Assembly: GCA_902584685.1 (NCBI GenBank)
Contig: CACIAP010000001.1
Location: 47,501 to 111,500 of the forward strand
DNA from: an uncultured Pelagibacteraceae bacterium
GTDB taxonomy: Bacteria; Pseudomonadota; Alphaproteobacteria; Pelagibacterales; Pelagibacteraceae
Direction: 5' to 3'
Length of the DNA stretch: 64,000 bases
Each line of letters starts with the position of its first letter. The first letter of the stretch is position 1. Below the pieces are notes generated by a model. It saw only the letters and a list, made by a program, of their open reading frames with translations, made no database searches and had not been told where the DNA came from. The position numbers were made by a program, and so were the translations under genes. This document shows, one piece after another, positions 1 through 10,776 of this stretch.

Positions 1-130
1 AGGGTTTCCCCATTCGGATATTTTCGGATCAAAACTTGCATACAGCTCCCCGAAACTTATCGCAGTATACCACGTCCTTCGTCGTCTTTTAGTGCCAAGG
101 CATCCGCCACACGCCCTTAAACGCTTGATT
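1..130 (-). rRNA. rrl: 23S rRNA, 5' end only (truncated by window edge)
   Basis: Reverse complement reads ...AAGCGTTTAAGGGCGTGTGGCGGATGCCTTGGCAC...GACGAAGGACGTGGTATACTGCGATAAG, the conserved 23S 5' region. Confidence 0.93.
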
Positions 131-278
131 TATGCACAGAAAAAAATTCTGTGTTTGAATCAAATTTTGTTGGAATGTTCATCTATTCGAACATTCATGA
201 TTGTTCATCTATTCGAACAATCGGATATAGATATTGATAATAATTAAAAAATTTACTTGTAAAATAACTAGGTTTCTC

Positions 279-355
279 ATGGTGGAGGATAGCGGGATCG
301 AACCGCTGACCTCCTGAATGCAAATCAGGCGCTCTCCCAGCTGAGCTAATCCCCC
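279..355 (-). tRNA. tRNA-Ala (anticodon TGC)
   Basis: Cloverleaf GGGGGATTAGCTCAGCTGGGAGAGCGCCTGATTTGCATTCAGGAGGTCAGCGGTTCGATCCCGCTATCCTCCACCA with encoded CCA. Confidence 0.97.
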
Positions 356-363
356 AGATATAT

Positions 364-440
364 TGGTGGGCCGAGATAGACTCGAACTATCGACCCCACC
401 CTTATCAAGGGTGTGCTCTAACCAACTGAGCTACCGGCCC
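364..440 (-). tRNA. tRNA-Ile (anticodon GAT)
   Basis: Cloverleaf GGGCCGGTAGCTCAGTTGGTTAGAGC...CTTGATAAG...GGCCCACCA in the 16S-23S spacer. Confidence 0.97.
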
Positions 441-469
441 TCATTGTTTTTAAGAGAAACACAAAAATT

Positions 470-503
470 AAAAAGAGAAGTGCGGACGGTCAACATTAAC
501 CTG
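470..503 (-). other. 16S pre-rRNA processing-stem 3' arm
   Basis: + strand AAAAAGAGAAGTGCGGACGGTCAACATTAACC; complementary to the 16S leader arm at 2098-2128. Confidence 0.7.
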
Positions 504-545
504 TTAAATATTTAGAATAAAATTATTAAATTTTATTCATCCTTA

Positions 546-2023
<1,478 letters not shown>

Positions 2024-2097
2024 AAACGGCGCACACTAGCTTCTATATAAATCTAAGAACAAATTTATATAATGTTGAAGTGTGTACGACAAATTTT

Positions 2098-2128
2098 GGT
2101 AACCTTAACCGTCCACACTTCTCTTCTT
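2098..2128 (-). other. 16S pre-rRNA processing-stem 5' arm (leader)
   Basis: Minus strand AAGAAGAGAAGTGTGGACGGTTAAGGTTACC pairs with the trailer at 470-503. Confidence 0.7.
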
Positions 2129-2201
2129 AAAATCTTACTTTTTAAATAGCTAATTAGGTTTAACCCTAATAAACAACAATTTTTATTGTTTGGAGAGAAT
2201 G

Positions 2202-2229
2202 CTTATAGTACAAATCATTAGTAAATCAA
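2202..2229 (-). promoter_or_regulatory. Putative sigma70-type promoter of the rRNA operon
   Basis: Minus strand TTGATT-16 nt-TATAAG upstream of the 16S leader. Confidence 0.5.
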
Positions 2230-2320
2230 GGTATTATCAAAGAAAATAGTGTAAAAAAGGCAATAAAAACCTACTCTTTTTGAGCTGGTTTTTTTAAAGA
2301 CAATAAATTATAGAAATCTC

Positions 2321-3628
2321 ATGAAATTTATTCAACTTAAGGTTTTATCGTTCATTAGGAAAAATACTGAAGTGTTCCTTCTATTACTCCTACTAATAGT
2401 TTCGACACTTTTAATTCAAGTTTATAACTCTCAAAACAAAAAAGTTGATAATGAATATTTAAAAATTTTAAGGAATACTTACTTTAAAAAAACAATAAAT
2501 CATATCTTTTTTAATCTTACTCCTAGATACGAACAAATAGATTATTCTGTTAAAAGTGGACAAACTCTTAAAGACATTCTTAAAGAATTCTCAGTGAAAG
2601 ATGAGGAGATAAGAAAAATATTTGCGATTTTAAACAAAAGTGAAACTAGCAAAATCAGATCAAAACAAATTCTAAATATCGTACTTGATAACACAGATAA
2701 AAATAACAAAAAAATATTAAGCCTTTTAATACCTATTTCTAAAACAAGAAAAATACAAATAGTAAAAAATTTAGAGACAGATCAACTCAAAAAAGAAGAG
2801 ATTGTCACTAATCTAACGAAAAAACTTGTTTTAAAAGAAGGTGTTATAAGGTCAAGTCTTTATAAATCTGCTACAAAACAAAAAATAAGTCCTAATGTTA
2901 TAATAGAGTTTGCTAGACTGTATGGTTTTCAAGTAGATTTTCAAAGAGATATAAGAAAAAATGACTCATATCAAATTATCTACGAGACATTTATAGATGA
3001 AAATAATGAAGTTTTTAGCACTGGAGAAATAATTTATGCTAACCTAGTCTTAAGAGGTCAATCAAATCAATTATATTTTTATCCAGATAAAAAATTTTTT
3101 GGACACTATGATGAAAATGGAAAAAGCATTAAGAAAGCTTTAATGAAGACTCCAATAAATGGAGCCAGGTTGTCGTCTCCATTTGGAATGAGAAAACATC
3201 CTATTTTAGGATTTAATAAAATGCATAGAGGGACTGATTTTGCTGCACCGCTAGGAACACCTATTATGGCATCGGGTGATGGTATAATCATAAAAGCTGG
3301 TTGGTGTGGAGGCGGTGGTAATTGTGTAAAAATAAAACACAATACAACTTATCAAACAATTTATGCTCACATGTCTAAGTTTTCAAATCTCGCAGTTCCT
3401 GGATCTAGAGTAAAACAAGGTCAAATTATCGGTTTCGTTGGATCAACGGGAATGTCAACAGGTGCTCATTTACATTATGAAGTCATTGAGAATGGAAAGA
3501 AAATAAATTCACAAACACTAAAATTACCACCAGGTAAATCTCTCAAAGGACCAGTAAGAGAAGATTTTGAAATTGTTAGAATAAAAACAGATGTACTTAA
3601 GTCGGATTTGATTATTAAAATTAATTAA
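2321..3628 (+). CDS. M23 family murein peptidase (LysM-like N-terminal region)
   Basis: HRGTDFAAPLGTPI...YAHMSKF...GSTGMSTGAHLHYEV motifs of LytM/M23 peptidases; N-terminal TM helix. Confidence 0.92.
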   Translation: MKFIQLKVLSFIRKNTEVFLLLLLLIVSTLLIQVYNSQNKKVDNEYLKILRNTYFKKTINHIFFNLTPRYEQIDYSVKSGQTLKDILKEFSVKDEEIRKIFAILNKSETSKIRSKQILNIVLDNTDKNNKKILSLLIPISKTRKIQIVKNLETDQLKKEEIVTNLTKKLVLKEGVIRSSLYKSATKQKISPNVIIEFARLYGFQVDFQRDIRKNDSYQIIYETFIDENNEVFSTGEIIYANLVLRGQSNQLYFYPDKKFFGHYDENGKSIKKALMKTPINGARLSSPFGMRKHPILGFNKMHRGTDFAAPLGTPIMASGDGIIIKAGWCGGGGNCVKIKHNTTYQTIYAHMSKFSNLAVPGSRVKQGQIIGFVGSTGMSTGAHLHYEVIENGKKINSQTLKLPPGKSLKGPVREDFEIVRIKTDVLKSDLIIKIN

Positions 3629-3634
3629 ATATAT

Positions 3635-3928
3635 TTAGGAAACGTCTTTTTCTTTTTTCTCTAAAGAAACTCTTAAAAAGTGGTCAGCATATTGAAAATA
3701 ATTTTCTGACAATATTTTGTCACCATTTGATAAAGCTTCTCTAGCAAGGTCATTATACTTGGAAATTAGTTTTTGAACATTTCCATTGCCTCTATTTATA
3801 CTCCGCCTAAAAGAATTATCATTATTTACAAAATTGCTGTTTAATCTATCCACATCTGAACTTCTTTTAAATAGTCTGTCAGAGTGATTTCTTCTATTTC
3901 TTTTTAAGTTGTTTTTAAATTGTCTCAT
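3635..3928 (-). CDS. DUF4167 domain protein
   Basis: KLISKYNDLAREALSNGDKILSENYFQYADHFLR matches the alphaproteobacterial DUF4167 core; adjacent to prmC/prfA. Confidence 0.8.
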   Translation of the reverse strand: MRQFKNNLKRNRRNHSDRLFKRSSDVDRLNSNFVNNDNSFRRSINRGNGNVQKLISKYNDLAREALSNGDKILSENYFQYADHFLRVSLEKKEKDVS

Positions 3929-3938
3929 TTATAATTTT

Positions 3939-4778
3939 TTAATTTATTTTTGTAGATACTACGCATCTAGTGTTATTTCCATAGTCTTTGATAATATTAT
4001 TAATAAAAAATTTTTTTTCTTTTAAGAATTTAGTCACTTTGTATTTCTGATCATGTCCAATTTCAAGGATAAGTTTACCATTAGTTTTTAATAAATATTT
4101 TGATTTTGAAATAACTTTTTTAATTATTTCTAAACCATCTAATCCACCATCTAAAGCAATTTTTGGTTCATAATTAATTGAGTCCAGATATTTTATTTTA
4201 TGTTTAATAATATATGGAGGATTACTTATAATTAAATCATATTTATCGTTGTAAAAATTGTCAACATCTCTTTTGTAAAATTTAATTCTATTTGATAATT
4301 GATGTAATTTTGCATTAGTTTTGGCTAATTTTATAGCCTTTTTAGATGGATCTATTGCATCAAATTTACAAAATGGTCTTTCTTTTAAGATAGATATTGA
4401 TAAACATCCTGAACCTACACCAACATCTAGAATTCTTTTACCCTGATCTTTTTTTATTAATCTTAATGTTTGCTCCACCAAGTGTTCTGAGTCTGGACGT
4501 GGAATCAGAACATTTTTATCTGCTATAAACTTATCTCTCCAAAAATCTTTATTGTTTATTATATAAGCAATTGGTTCATTTTTTCTTCTTCTATAAATAA
4601 GATTAAAAAATTCTTCCTTTTCCTCTTTTTTTATATTTCTTTCTAAATTTAGAAGAACTTCTTCTCTTGATATATTAAGGGTTTGTGACATTAAAATTTC
4701 ACAGTCAATTTTATAAGAAGATATGTTATTTTTTTTAAGTATTTCACCACCATCTTTTAAACTGTTTATAATTTTCAT
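3939..4778 (-). CDS. prmC: Release factor glutamine methyltransferase PrmC/HemK
   Basis: NPPY motif, SAM-binding [23 protein letters not shown]; upstream prfA. Confidence 0.94.
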   Translation of the reverse strand: MKIINSLKDGGEILKKNNISSYKIDCEILMSQTLNISREEVLLNLERNIKKEEKEEFFNLIYRRRKNEPIAYIINNKDFWRDKFIADKNVLIPRPDSEHLVEQTLRLIKKDQGKRILDVGVGSGCLSISILKERPFCKFDAIDPSKKAIKLAKTNAKLHQLSNRIKFYKRDVDNFYNDKYDLIISNPPYIIKHKIKYLDSINYEPKIALDGGLDGLEIIKKVISKSKYLLKTNGKLILEIGHDQKYKVTKFLKEKKFFINNIIKDYGNNTRCVVSTKIN

Positions 4779-5848
4779 GATATTTTTTTTAACTCTTCCT
4801 CCTGGGCTTGTAGGCTTAAATTATCAATCATTTCATCAAAAATTTCTCCTTCCATAAACTCTTCAAGTTTGTGCAATGTTAAATTGATCCTATGGTCTGT
4901 GACCCTGCCTTGAGGAAAATTGTATGTCCTTATTCTTTCAGATCTATCACCTGATCCAATTTTACTTTTACGATCTTTTGCTCTTTCCTCATCTCTTTTA
5001 TTTCTTTCAAACTCATAAATTCTTGATCTTAAAATCTTAAGACCCTTTTCTTTATTTCTAATTTGAGATTTTTCATCTTGTTGACTAACAACAATTCCAG
5101 TGGGAATATGAGTAATTCTAACAGCTGAGTCTGTAGTATTAACACTTTGTCCTCCAGGACCACTGCTTCTAAATACATCAATTCTTAAATCTTTTTCCTC
5201 TATCTTAATATCTACCTCCTCTGCTTCTGGTAATACCGCAACTGTAGCTGCTGATGTGTGAACTCTACCTTGTGTTTCAGTGTCAGGAACACGTTGAACT
5301 CTATGAACGCCACTCTCATATTTTAATGAAGAATATATATTTCTTCCTTTTATTGAGGCAATTACTTCTTTTAATCCACCTGCATCACTTTTTGATATAC
5401 TAATTATTTCCAAAGACCATTTTTTCTTTTGGCTTACCTTTTCATACATTTTAAAGAGGTCCGATGCAAACAAACTCGCTTCTAATCCACCTGTACCTGC
5501 TCGTATTTCTATAATTGCATTTTTTGTATCTGCCTCATCTCTTGGTAACAAAAATAATTTAAGTTTACTCTCGTTTTTGCCTTTTTTAACTTCAAGCTCA
5601 TTAAGTTCAATCTTGGCTAATTCTATCATTTCTTTATCGTTGTTTTCGTCGCCAATAATTTTTTTAAGATCATCCCTAGTTTTATCAAACGTTAGATAGT
5701 CCTTCGCGTGACTAATTACTGCGTTTAATTCTGAATATTCTTTTGATTTAGATGCAAATAATTTTTTTTCGATAGCTCCAGAGGATAATTCCTTTTCAAG
5801 AATCTCATGTTTTTTTATTATCTCCCTTACCTTATCAACTGGTATCAT
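4775..5848 (-). CDS. prfA: Peptide chain release factor 1
   Basis: [24 protein letters not shown] (GGQ), [12 protein letters not shown]. Confidence 0.97.
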   Translation of the reverse strand: MIPVDKVREIIKKHEILEKELSSGAIEKKLFASKSKEYSELNAVISHAKDYLTFDKTRDDLKKIIGDENNDKEMIELAKIELNELEVKKGKNESKLKLFLLPRDEADTKNAIIEIRAGTGGLEASLFASDLFKMYEKVSQKKKWSLEIISISKSDAGGLKEVIASIKGRNIYSSLKYESGVHRVQRVPDTETQGRVHTSAATVAVLPEAEEVDIKIEEKDLRIDVFRSSGPGGQSVNTTDSAVRITHIPTGIVVSQQDEKSQIRNKEKGLKILRSRIYEFERNKRDEERAKDRKSKIGSGDRSERIRTYNFPQGRVTDHRINLTLHKLEEFMEGEIFDEMIDNLSLQAQEEELKKIS

Positions 5849-6948
5849 TAAATTTTATTTTTGATGTCTTTTTCTTTTTTCTCTACCAATGCTACAACTT
5901 TGGAAATTATCTCATCATTTTTTAGTTTTTCTTTTTGAACACCATTTAGATATAACATATTGCTATCCTGGCCCCCTCCTGTAATACCAATATCAGTTGA
6001 AGCTGCTTCCCCTGGACCATTAACAACACATCCAATTATTGATAAAGTTAAAGGTGTTTTAATATGGGATAACTTTTCCTCCAGTTTTTTTACTACATCA
6101 ATTACTTCAAAACCTTGGCGAGCACATGAGGGGCATGAAATGATTTTTACACCTCTATTTCTTAAGTTTAGAGATTTTAAAATTTCATTACCTATTTTGA
6201 TTTCTTTAATAGGATCATCTGATAAAGAAACCCTGATTGTGTCGCCAATTCCCTCCATCAAAAGCGAACCTAAACCTATCGAGGTTTTTACACTTCCTGG
6301 CACAAAGCTGCCTGATTCTGTAACACCTAGGTGCAAAGGATAATCTGTTTTGGATGCAAGAAGTCTGTACGACGCTACTGATAAAAATACATCCGATGAT
6401 TTTACACTAACCTTAAAGTTATAAAAATCTTCATCCTCTATAAGCTGGATATTCCTCATCGCACTTTCTACTAAAGCTTCTGGACAGGGTCCTTTATATT
6501 TTTCTAAAATATCTTTTTCTAAAGAACCAGCATTAACTCCAATCCTTAATGCACAATCATAATCTTTAGCTGCTGCTATCACTTGTTTAATTTTTTCTTT
6601 TTGACCAATATTACCTGGATTTATCCTCAAACATTTTGCCCCACTTTTAGCTGCCTCTATAGCTCTTTTGAAGTGAAAATGAATATCTGCAATAATTGGA
6701 ACTTTGCTATTTTTTACTATCTCTTTTAAAGAATTTGTTGACTCCTCGTCTGGACATGAAACTCTTACAAGTTCAGCACCTTCTTCAGCACAATCATTAA
6801 TTTGTTTAATTGTTTCTTTAACATTAGTTGTTAAAGTATTTGTCATTGACTGAACTGAGATAGGGTTATCCCCGCCAATTTTTACATCACCAACGTTTAT
6901 TTCTTTTGTTTTTTTTCTTTTGATATCTCTAAATTCTTTATATCTCAT
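5848..6948 (-). CDS. ispG: 4-hydroxy-3-methylbut-2-en-1-yl diphosphate synthase
   Basis: [29 protein letters not shown] Fe-S motifs of IspG/GcpE. Confidence 0.97.
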   Translation of the reverse strand: MRYKEFRDIKRKKTKEINVGDVKIGGDNPISVQSMTNTLTTNVKETIKQINDCAEEGAELVRVSCPDEESTNSLKEIVKNSKVPIIADIHFHFKRAIEAAKSGAKCLRINPGNIGQKEKIKQVIAAAKDYDCALRIGVNAGSLEKDILEKYKGPCPEALVESAMRNIQLIEDEDFYNFKVSVKSSDVFLSVASYRLLASKTDYPLHLGVTESGSFVPGSVKTSIGLGSLLMEGIGDTIRVSLSDDPIKEIKIGNEILKSLNLRNRGVKIISCPSCARQGFEVIDVVKKLEEKLSHIKTPLTLSIIGCVVNGPGEAASTDIGITGGGQDSNMLYLNGVQKEKLKNDEIISKVVALVEKKEKDIKNKI

Positions 6949-8159
6949 CTATTTAAACTAAATTCTTTATGTAATAATTCAACTGATTTTTTTAAATTTT
7001 TACTTTGAATTAAAACAGATATTTTTATTTCAGAAGTAGAAATAACAAGAATATTTATTTTTTTATTCGCTAATGCATGGAACATTCGATAAGTTACCCC
7101 TGGTGTTGTGATCATTCCAACGCCCACAATAGAAACTTTTGCAACGTTTTTATCTACAATCAGCTTCTTAAATTTAATTTTTCTATTTTTAGAAATAAGT
7201 CTTTTAGTTTTTAAAAGATCATCAGATTTAATGGTAAAAGTTAAATCAGTTTCTTTACCATCTGAAGAAATATTTTGAACAACCATATCAACATTTATAG
7301 AATTTTTGTATAGTGGCTCAAATATTGCTGCAGCTACACCTGGTTTGTCCTTTACACCAAGAAGACTTACTTTCGCATCATTTTTAGTAAAAGATACACC
7401 TCTAATTATATTTGTGTCTTTAATCTTTTTTCTACCAATTATTTGCGTGCCTGTTTTATTTGTAAATGATGATTTTACATCAATTTTTACTTTATTTAAT
7501 TTTGCATCCTGAATTGAAGCTGGCTGCATTACTTTTGCGCCAAGCGAGGACATTTCGAGCATCTCTTCATAAGATAATGCTTTTATTTTTTTTGCCTTTT
7601 TCGTTAAATTAGGATCAGTCGTATACACACCATCAACATCAGTATAAATTATACATCTTTTGGCTTTAAAAAATTTAGCAAACATAATTGCACTTGCATC
7701 ACTGCCACCTCTTTCTAAAGTTGTAAGTCTGCTTTCTTTATTTAAACCCTGAAAACCAGTTATTATTGGGGTTCCACCTTTTTTTAAATATCTATTTAAC
7801 TGGTCTGTTCCAATCTTTATAATTCTTGCAGCACTATAATTACCTCTTGTTATAATAGGTATCTGCCATGACATCCAAGATCTTGAATTAAAACCTAAGT
7901 CGCATAACTTTCCAGCTATTAAAGCACTAGCCATTTGTTCACCAGTTGATAACAGCACATCTCTCTCAGAGTTTGGAAAATTTTTAGAAATTTTTTCAGA
8001 TTTTTTTATTAGTTCATTTGTAACGCCACTCATTGCTGAAGTTACAACAATAACTTTGTATTTTTTTTTTATATAAGAAACTATTATTTTAGATATTTTT
8101 ACAATTCTGTCTAACGTACCAACTGATGTTCCGCCAAATTTTAAAACAATTATTTTCAT
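6945..8159 (-). CDS. lysC: Aspartate kinase
   Basis: KFGGTSVG start, ERGGSDASA, duplicated C-terminal ACT domains. Confidence 0.96.
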   Translation of the reverse strand: MKIIVLKFGGTSVGTLDRIVKISKIIVSYIKKKYKVIVVTSAMSGVTNELIKKSEKISKNFPNSERDVLLSTGEQMASALIAGKLCDLGFNSRSWMSWQIPIITRGNYSAARIIKIGTDQLNRYLKKGGTPIITGFQGLNKESRLTTLERGGSDASAIMFAKFFKAKRCIIYTDVDGVYTTDPNLTKKAKKIKALSYEEMLEMSSLGAKVMQPASIQDAKLNKVKIDVKSSFTNKTGTQIIGRKKIKDTNIIRGVSFTKNDAKVSLLGVKDKPGVAAAIFEPLYKNSINVDMVVQNISSDGKETDLTFTIKSDDLLKTKRLISKNRKIKFKKLIVDKNVAKVSIVGVGMITTPGVTYRMFHALANKKINILVISTSEIKISVLIQSKNLKKSVELLHKEFSLNR

Positions 8160-8224
8160 TGATATTTTGTATTTAAATTTTTATATTTAGATAAAATACA
8201 TCTAAATTGTAAAGTCAACAACCA

Positions 8225-8953
8225 ATGAAAAAAGATACTATTAATAAAAAGGAAATTGATAAATTTTCAAAGTTAGCTGATGAATGGTGGGATCCCGAGG
8301 GTAAGTTTAAACCATTGCATAATTTTAATCCGGTAAGACTAAAATATATAAAAGACACAATTACTAAAAAATTTGGAAATAAATCAGAAAAATTACCTTT
8401 AAAAGATATTAAGATATTAGATATTGGATGTGGTGGAGGTCTTTTAAGTGAACCTCTTTCAAGATTGGGCGCAACCGTTACAGGTATAGATGCCTCGGAC
8501 AGAAACATCAAAATTGCTAAAATGCATTTAAAAAAAAGTAAATTAGATATTAACTATTACTGTTCATCTCCAGAGAGTTTTGAAGCTAAGGAAAAATTTG
8601 ATGTAGTGTTAAATATGGAGATAGTTGAACACGTAGATAATGTTGATTTTTTTTTATTGAAAAGCTCAGAACTTTTGAAAAAAGATGGTTTAATGTTCAT
8701 TGCAACTTTAAATAAAACACTAAAGTCTTATGTCTTCGCAATTATAGGAGCTGAATATATCTTAAAATGGCTTCCAATAGGTACACATGATTGGAATAAA
8801 TTTTTAAAACCTGAAGATTTAATCAATATTTGTAAAAATAATTCATTAAATTTAAATAACTTAATTGGTGTAAAGTTCGACATTTTGAAAAATGAATGGA
8901 TTGTATCTAATGATAAATCTATAAACTATCTCGCGCAATTTTCTAAAACTTAA
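8225..8953 (+). CDS. ubiG: Ubiquinone biosynthesis O-methyltransferase
   Basis: KFSKLADEWWDPEGKFKPLHNFNPVRLKYI and LDIGCGGGLLSEPLSRLGA. Confidence 0.95.
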   Translation: MKKDTINKKEIDKFSKLADEWWDPEGKFKPLHNFNPVRLKYIKDTITKKFGNKSEKLPLKDIKILDIGCGGGLLSEPLSRLGATVTGIDASDRNIKIAKMHLKKSKLDINYYCSSPESFEAKEKFDVVLNMEIVEHVDNVDFFLLKSSELLKKDGLMFIATLNKTLKSYVFAIIGAEYILKWLPIGTHDWNKFLKPEDLINICKNNSLNLNNLIGVKFDILKNEWIVSNDKSINYLAQFSKT

Positions 8954-9372
8954 TTTTCTTTATCTTCTAACCAAGGAAACTCCTCAGTTTTAATACCCTC
9001 TTGTTTGAGATCTTCTATTTCCTCTCGCGAAGCTTTTCCATAAATTGCTTTATTCTTTTTTTTTGGGTCATAATGGATTGACCTAGCCTCATGGGCAAAA
9101 TTTTCTCCAACGTATTTAAAGTTATTCTTTATGAACTTTTTAAATTCTCTTAGCTTTGATTTAATCTCCTTAATTTTATTTATTTCTTTACTCTTCAATT
9201 CTGAATTACTTAATATATTTGGTGCCATCAAAGCTTTTTCTATTTTACGAGAATCACAAATATGACAGCTCAAATATTTTCTCTTCTTGAGTTTTTCGTA
9301 TTCTTTAGAACTAGAAAACCAGCTATCAAAAATGTTATTACAATCCTTACAAACTAATTTATATTTGATCAT
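8950..9372 (-). CDS. DUF1178 family protein
   Basis: MIKYKLVCKDCNNIFDSWFSSSKEYEKLKK zinc-ribbon-like N-terminus of DUF1178. Confidence 0.85.
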   Translation of the reverse strand: MIKYKLVCKDCNNIFDSWFSSSKEYEKLKKRKYLSCHICDSRKIEKALMAPNILSNSELKSKEINKIKEIKSKLREFKKFIKNNFKYVGENFAHEARSIHYDPKKKNKAIYGKASREEIEDLKQEGIKTEEFPWLEDKEN

Positions 9373-9409
9373 GCACTACAGGTAATAATACTTTACTCTT
9401 TTTCAACCC

Positions 9410-10711
9410 TTAACTTCTATAATCCGAATTGATAGATATATACTTTTGGGTGAAGTCCATCGTGTAACAAGTAAAACTTTTATTGCCGTTATTAATCTCA
9501 ATTGTGATTTCTAAATTAGATTGCTTCATATAATCTGCAACATCTTTTTCAATATAATTTTTATTTAGTTGTCCTTTGTCCAAAATTTTGTACTCTCCTA
9601 TAAATAAATTTACTCGATCTATTTCAAACTCCACACCCGCTTTTCCAGCCGCCATTAATATTCTTCCCCAGTTTGGATCCTCTCCTGAAATAGCTGTTTT
9701 TACTAATGGCGAGTTAGCAATCGAAAATGATATTTTTTTTGCATCGCTTTCATTAGAACACTTCAAAGAATTAATCTTTATAAACTTTGAGGCACCTTCG
9801 CCATCACTCACAACCCTTTTTGCTAAGTTTAACAAAACACTATTTAGAGCTAAATCAAAATCTTTAAGTTTTATATCGTTTACATTGTTAACAGATTTAT
9901 TTTTTGCTTTTCCTGTTGAAAAAATTGTTACCATATCATTTGTGCTGGTATCACCATCGCAACTAATTGCATTGAAAGTGTTTTGAACATTTTTTTTCAA
10001 TATCTTTTTTAATATATTTGAAGAAAGATCTGCATCTGTGAATATATATGCTAAGGTTGTCCCCATATTTGGAAAAATCATTCCAGATCCTTTTGCAAGA
10101 CCATAAATTTTAACTTTTGTATTTCCAATGTTACATTCTTCCATAGCAAGTTTTGGTTTTAAATCAGTAGTTAAAATACCCATAGCAGCTTTTATCCATA
10201 GATACTTGTTTTGAGTATACTTAATCTTGTCTACCAAATTTTTAATTGAAGACTTAATCTTTTCTTTTGGAAAGATTTCTCCTATTGTGCCAGTGCAACC
10301 AAATAAAATCTCGTTTGATTTAATTTTTTTTGGATGATCTTCATCCTCTTTTTGTTTCTTTGTCAGATTTGTTGATATTTCCTCTGAGATTTCCTCAAGA
10401 GCTTCGTACCCTTTTTTTCCTGTAAGTGCGTTTGCATTTCTTGTGTTAACTAAAAGAGCACGAATTTTTTTTGTTTTTATTTTTTTGTTCCACTTAATAT
10501 TTTCAGAAATTACCTGTGATTGAGTATAAACCGATGCGTGTTCGGCACCATGTCTGAAATAAAAAAGAACCAAATCATCTCTATCATTATTATATAAATA
10601 AGCTGAAGTCGTAGATACTGAGACACCATCAATGTGGTCTAAGTCCTGGAAGTCAGCCATTTTCGACTTTTCTTTTTTAGATAATAAGAAATTGCTTAAA
10701 TTTAGAGGCAT
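9410..10711 (-). CDS. argJ: Bifunctional glutamate N-acetyltransferase/amino-acid acetyltransferase
   Basis: KGSGMIFPNMGTTLAYI autoprocessing motif, EDPNWGRILMAAGKAG. Confidence 0.95.
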   Translation of the reverse strand: MPLNLSNFLLSKKEKSKMADFQDLDHIDGVSVSTTSAYLYNNDRDDLVLFYFRHGAEHASVYTQSQVISENIKWNKKIKTKKIRALLVNTRNANALTGKKGYEALEEISEEISTNLTKKQKEDEDHPKKIKSNEILFGCTGTIGEIFPKEKIKSSIKNLVDKIKYTQNKYLWIKAAMGILTTDLKPKLAMEECNIGNTKVKIYGLAKGSGMIFPNMGTTLAYIFTDADLSSNILKKILKKNVQNTFNAISCDGDTSTNDMVTIFSTGKAKNKSVNNVNDIKLKDFDLALNSVLLNLAKRVVSDGEGASKFIKINSLKCSNESDAKKISFSIANSPLVKTAISGEDPNWGRILMAAGKAGVEFEIDRVNLFIGEYKILDKGQLNKNYIEKDVADYMKQSNLEITIEINNGNKSFTCYTMDFTQKYISINSDYRS

Positions 10712-10776
10712 TCTATTTAAAAAAATTAATTTATAACTATATAATGGATAAATAATTAATTATATATCAAAAAAAA

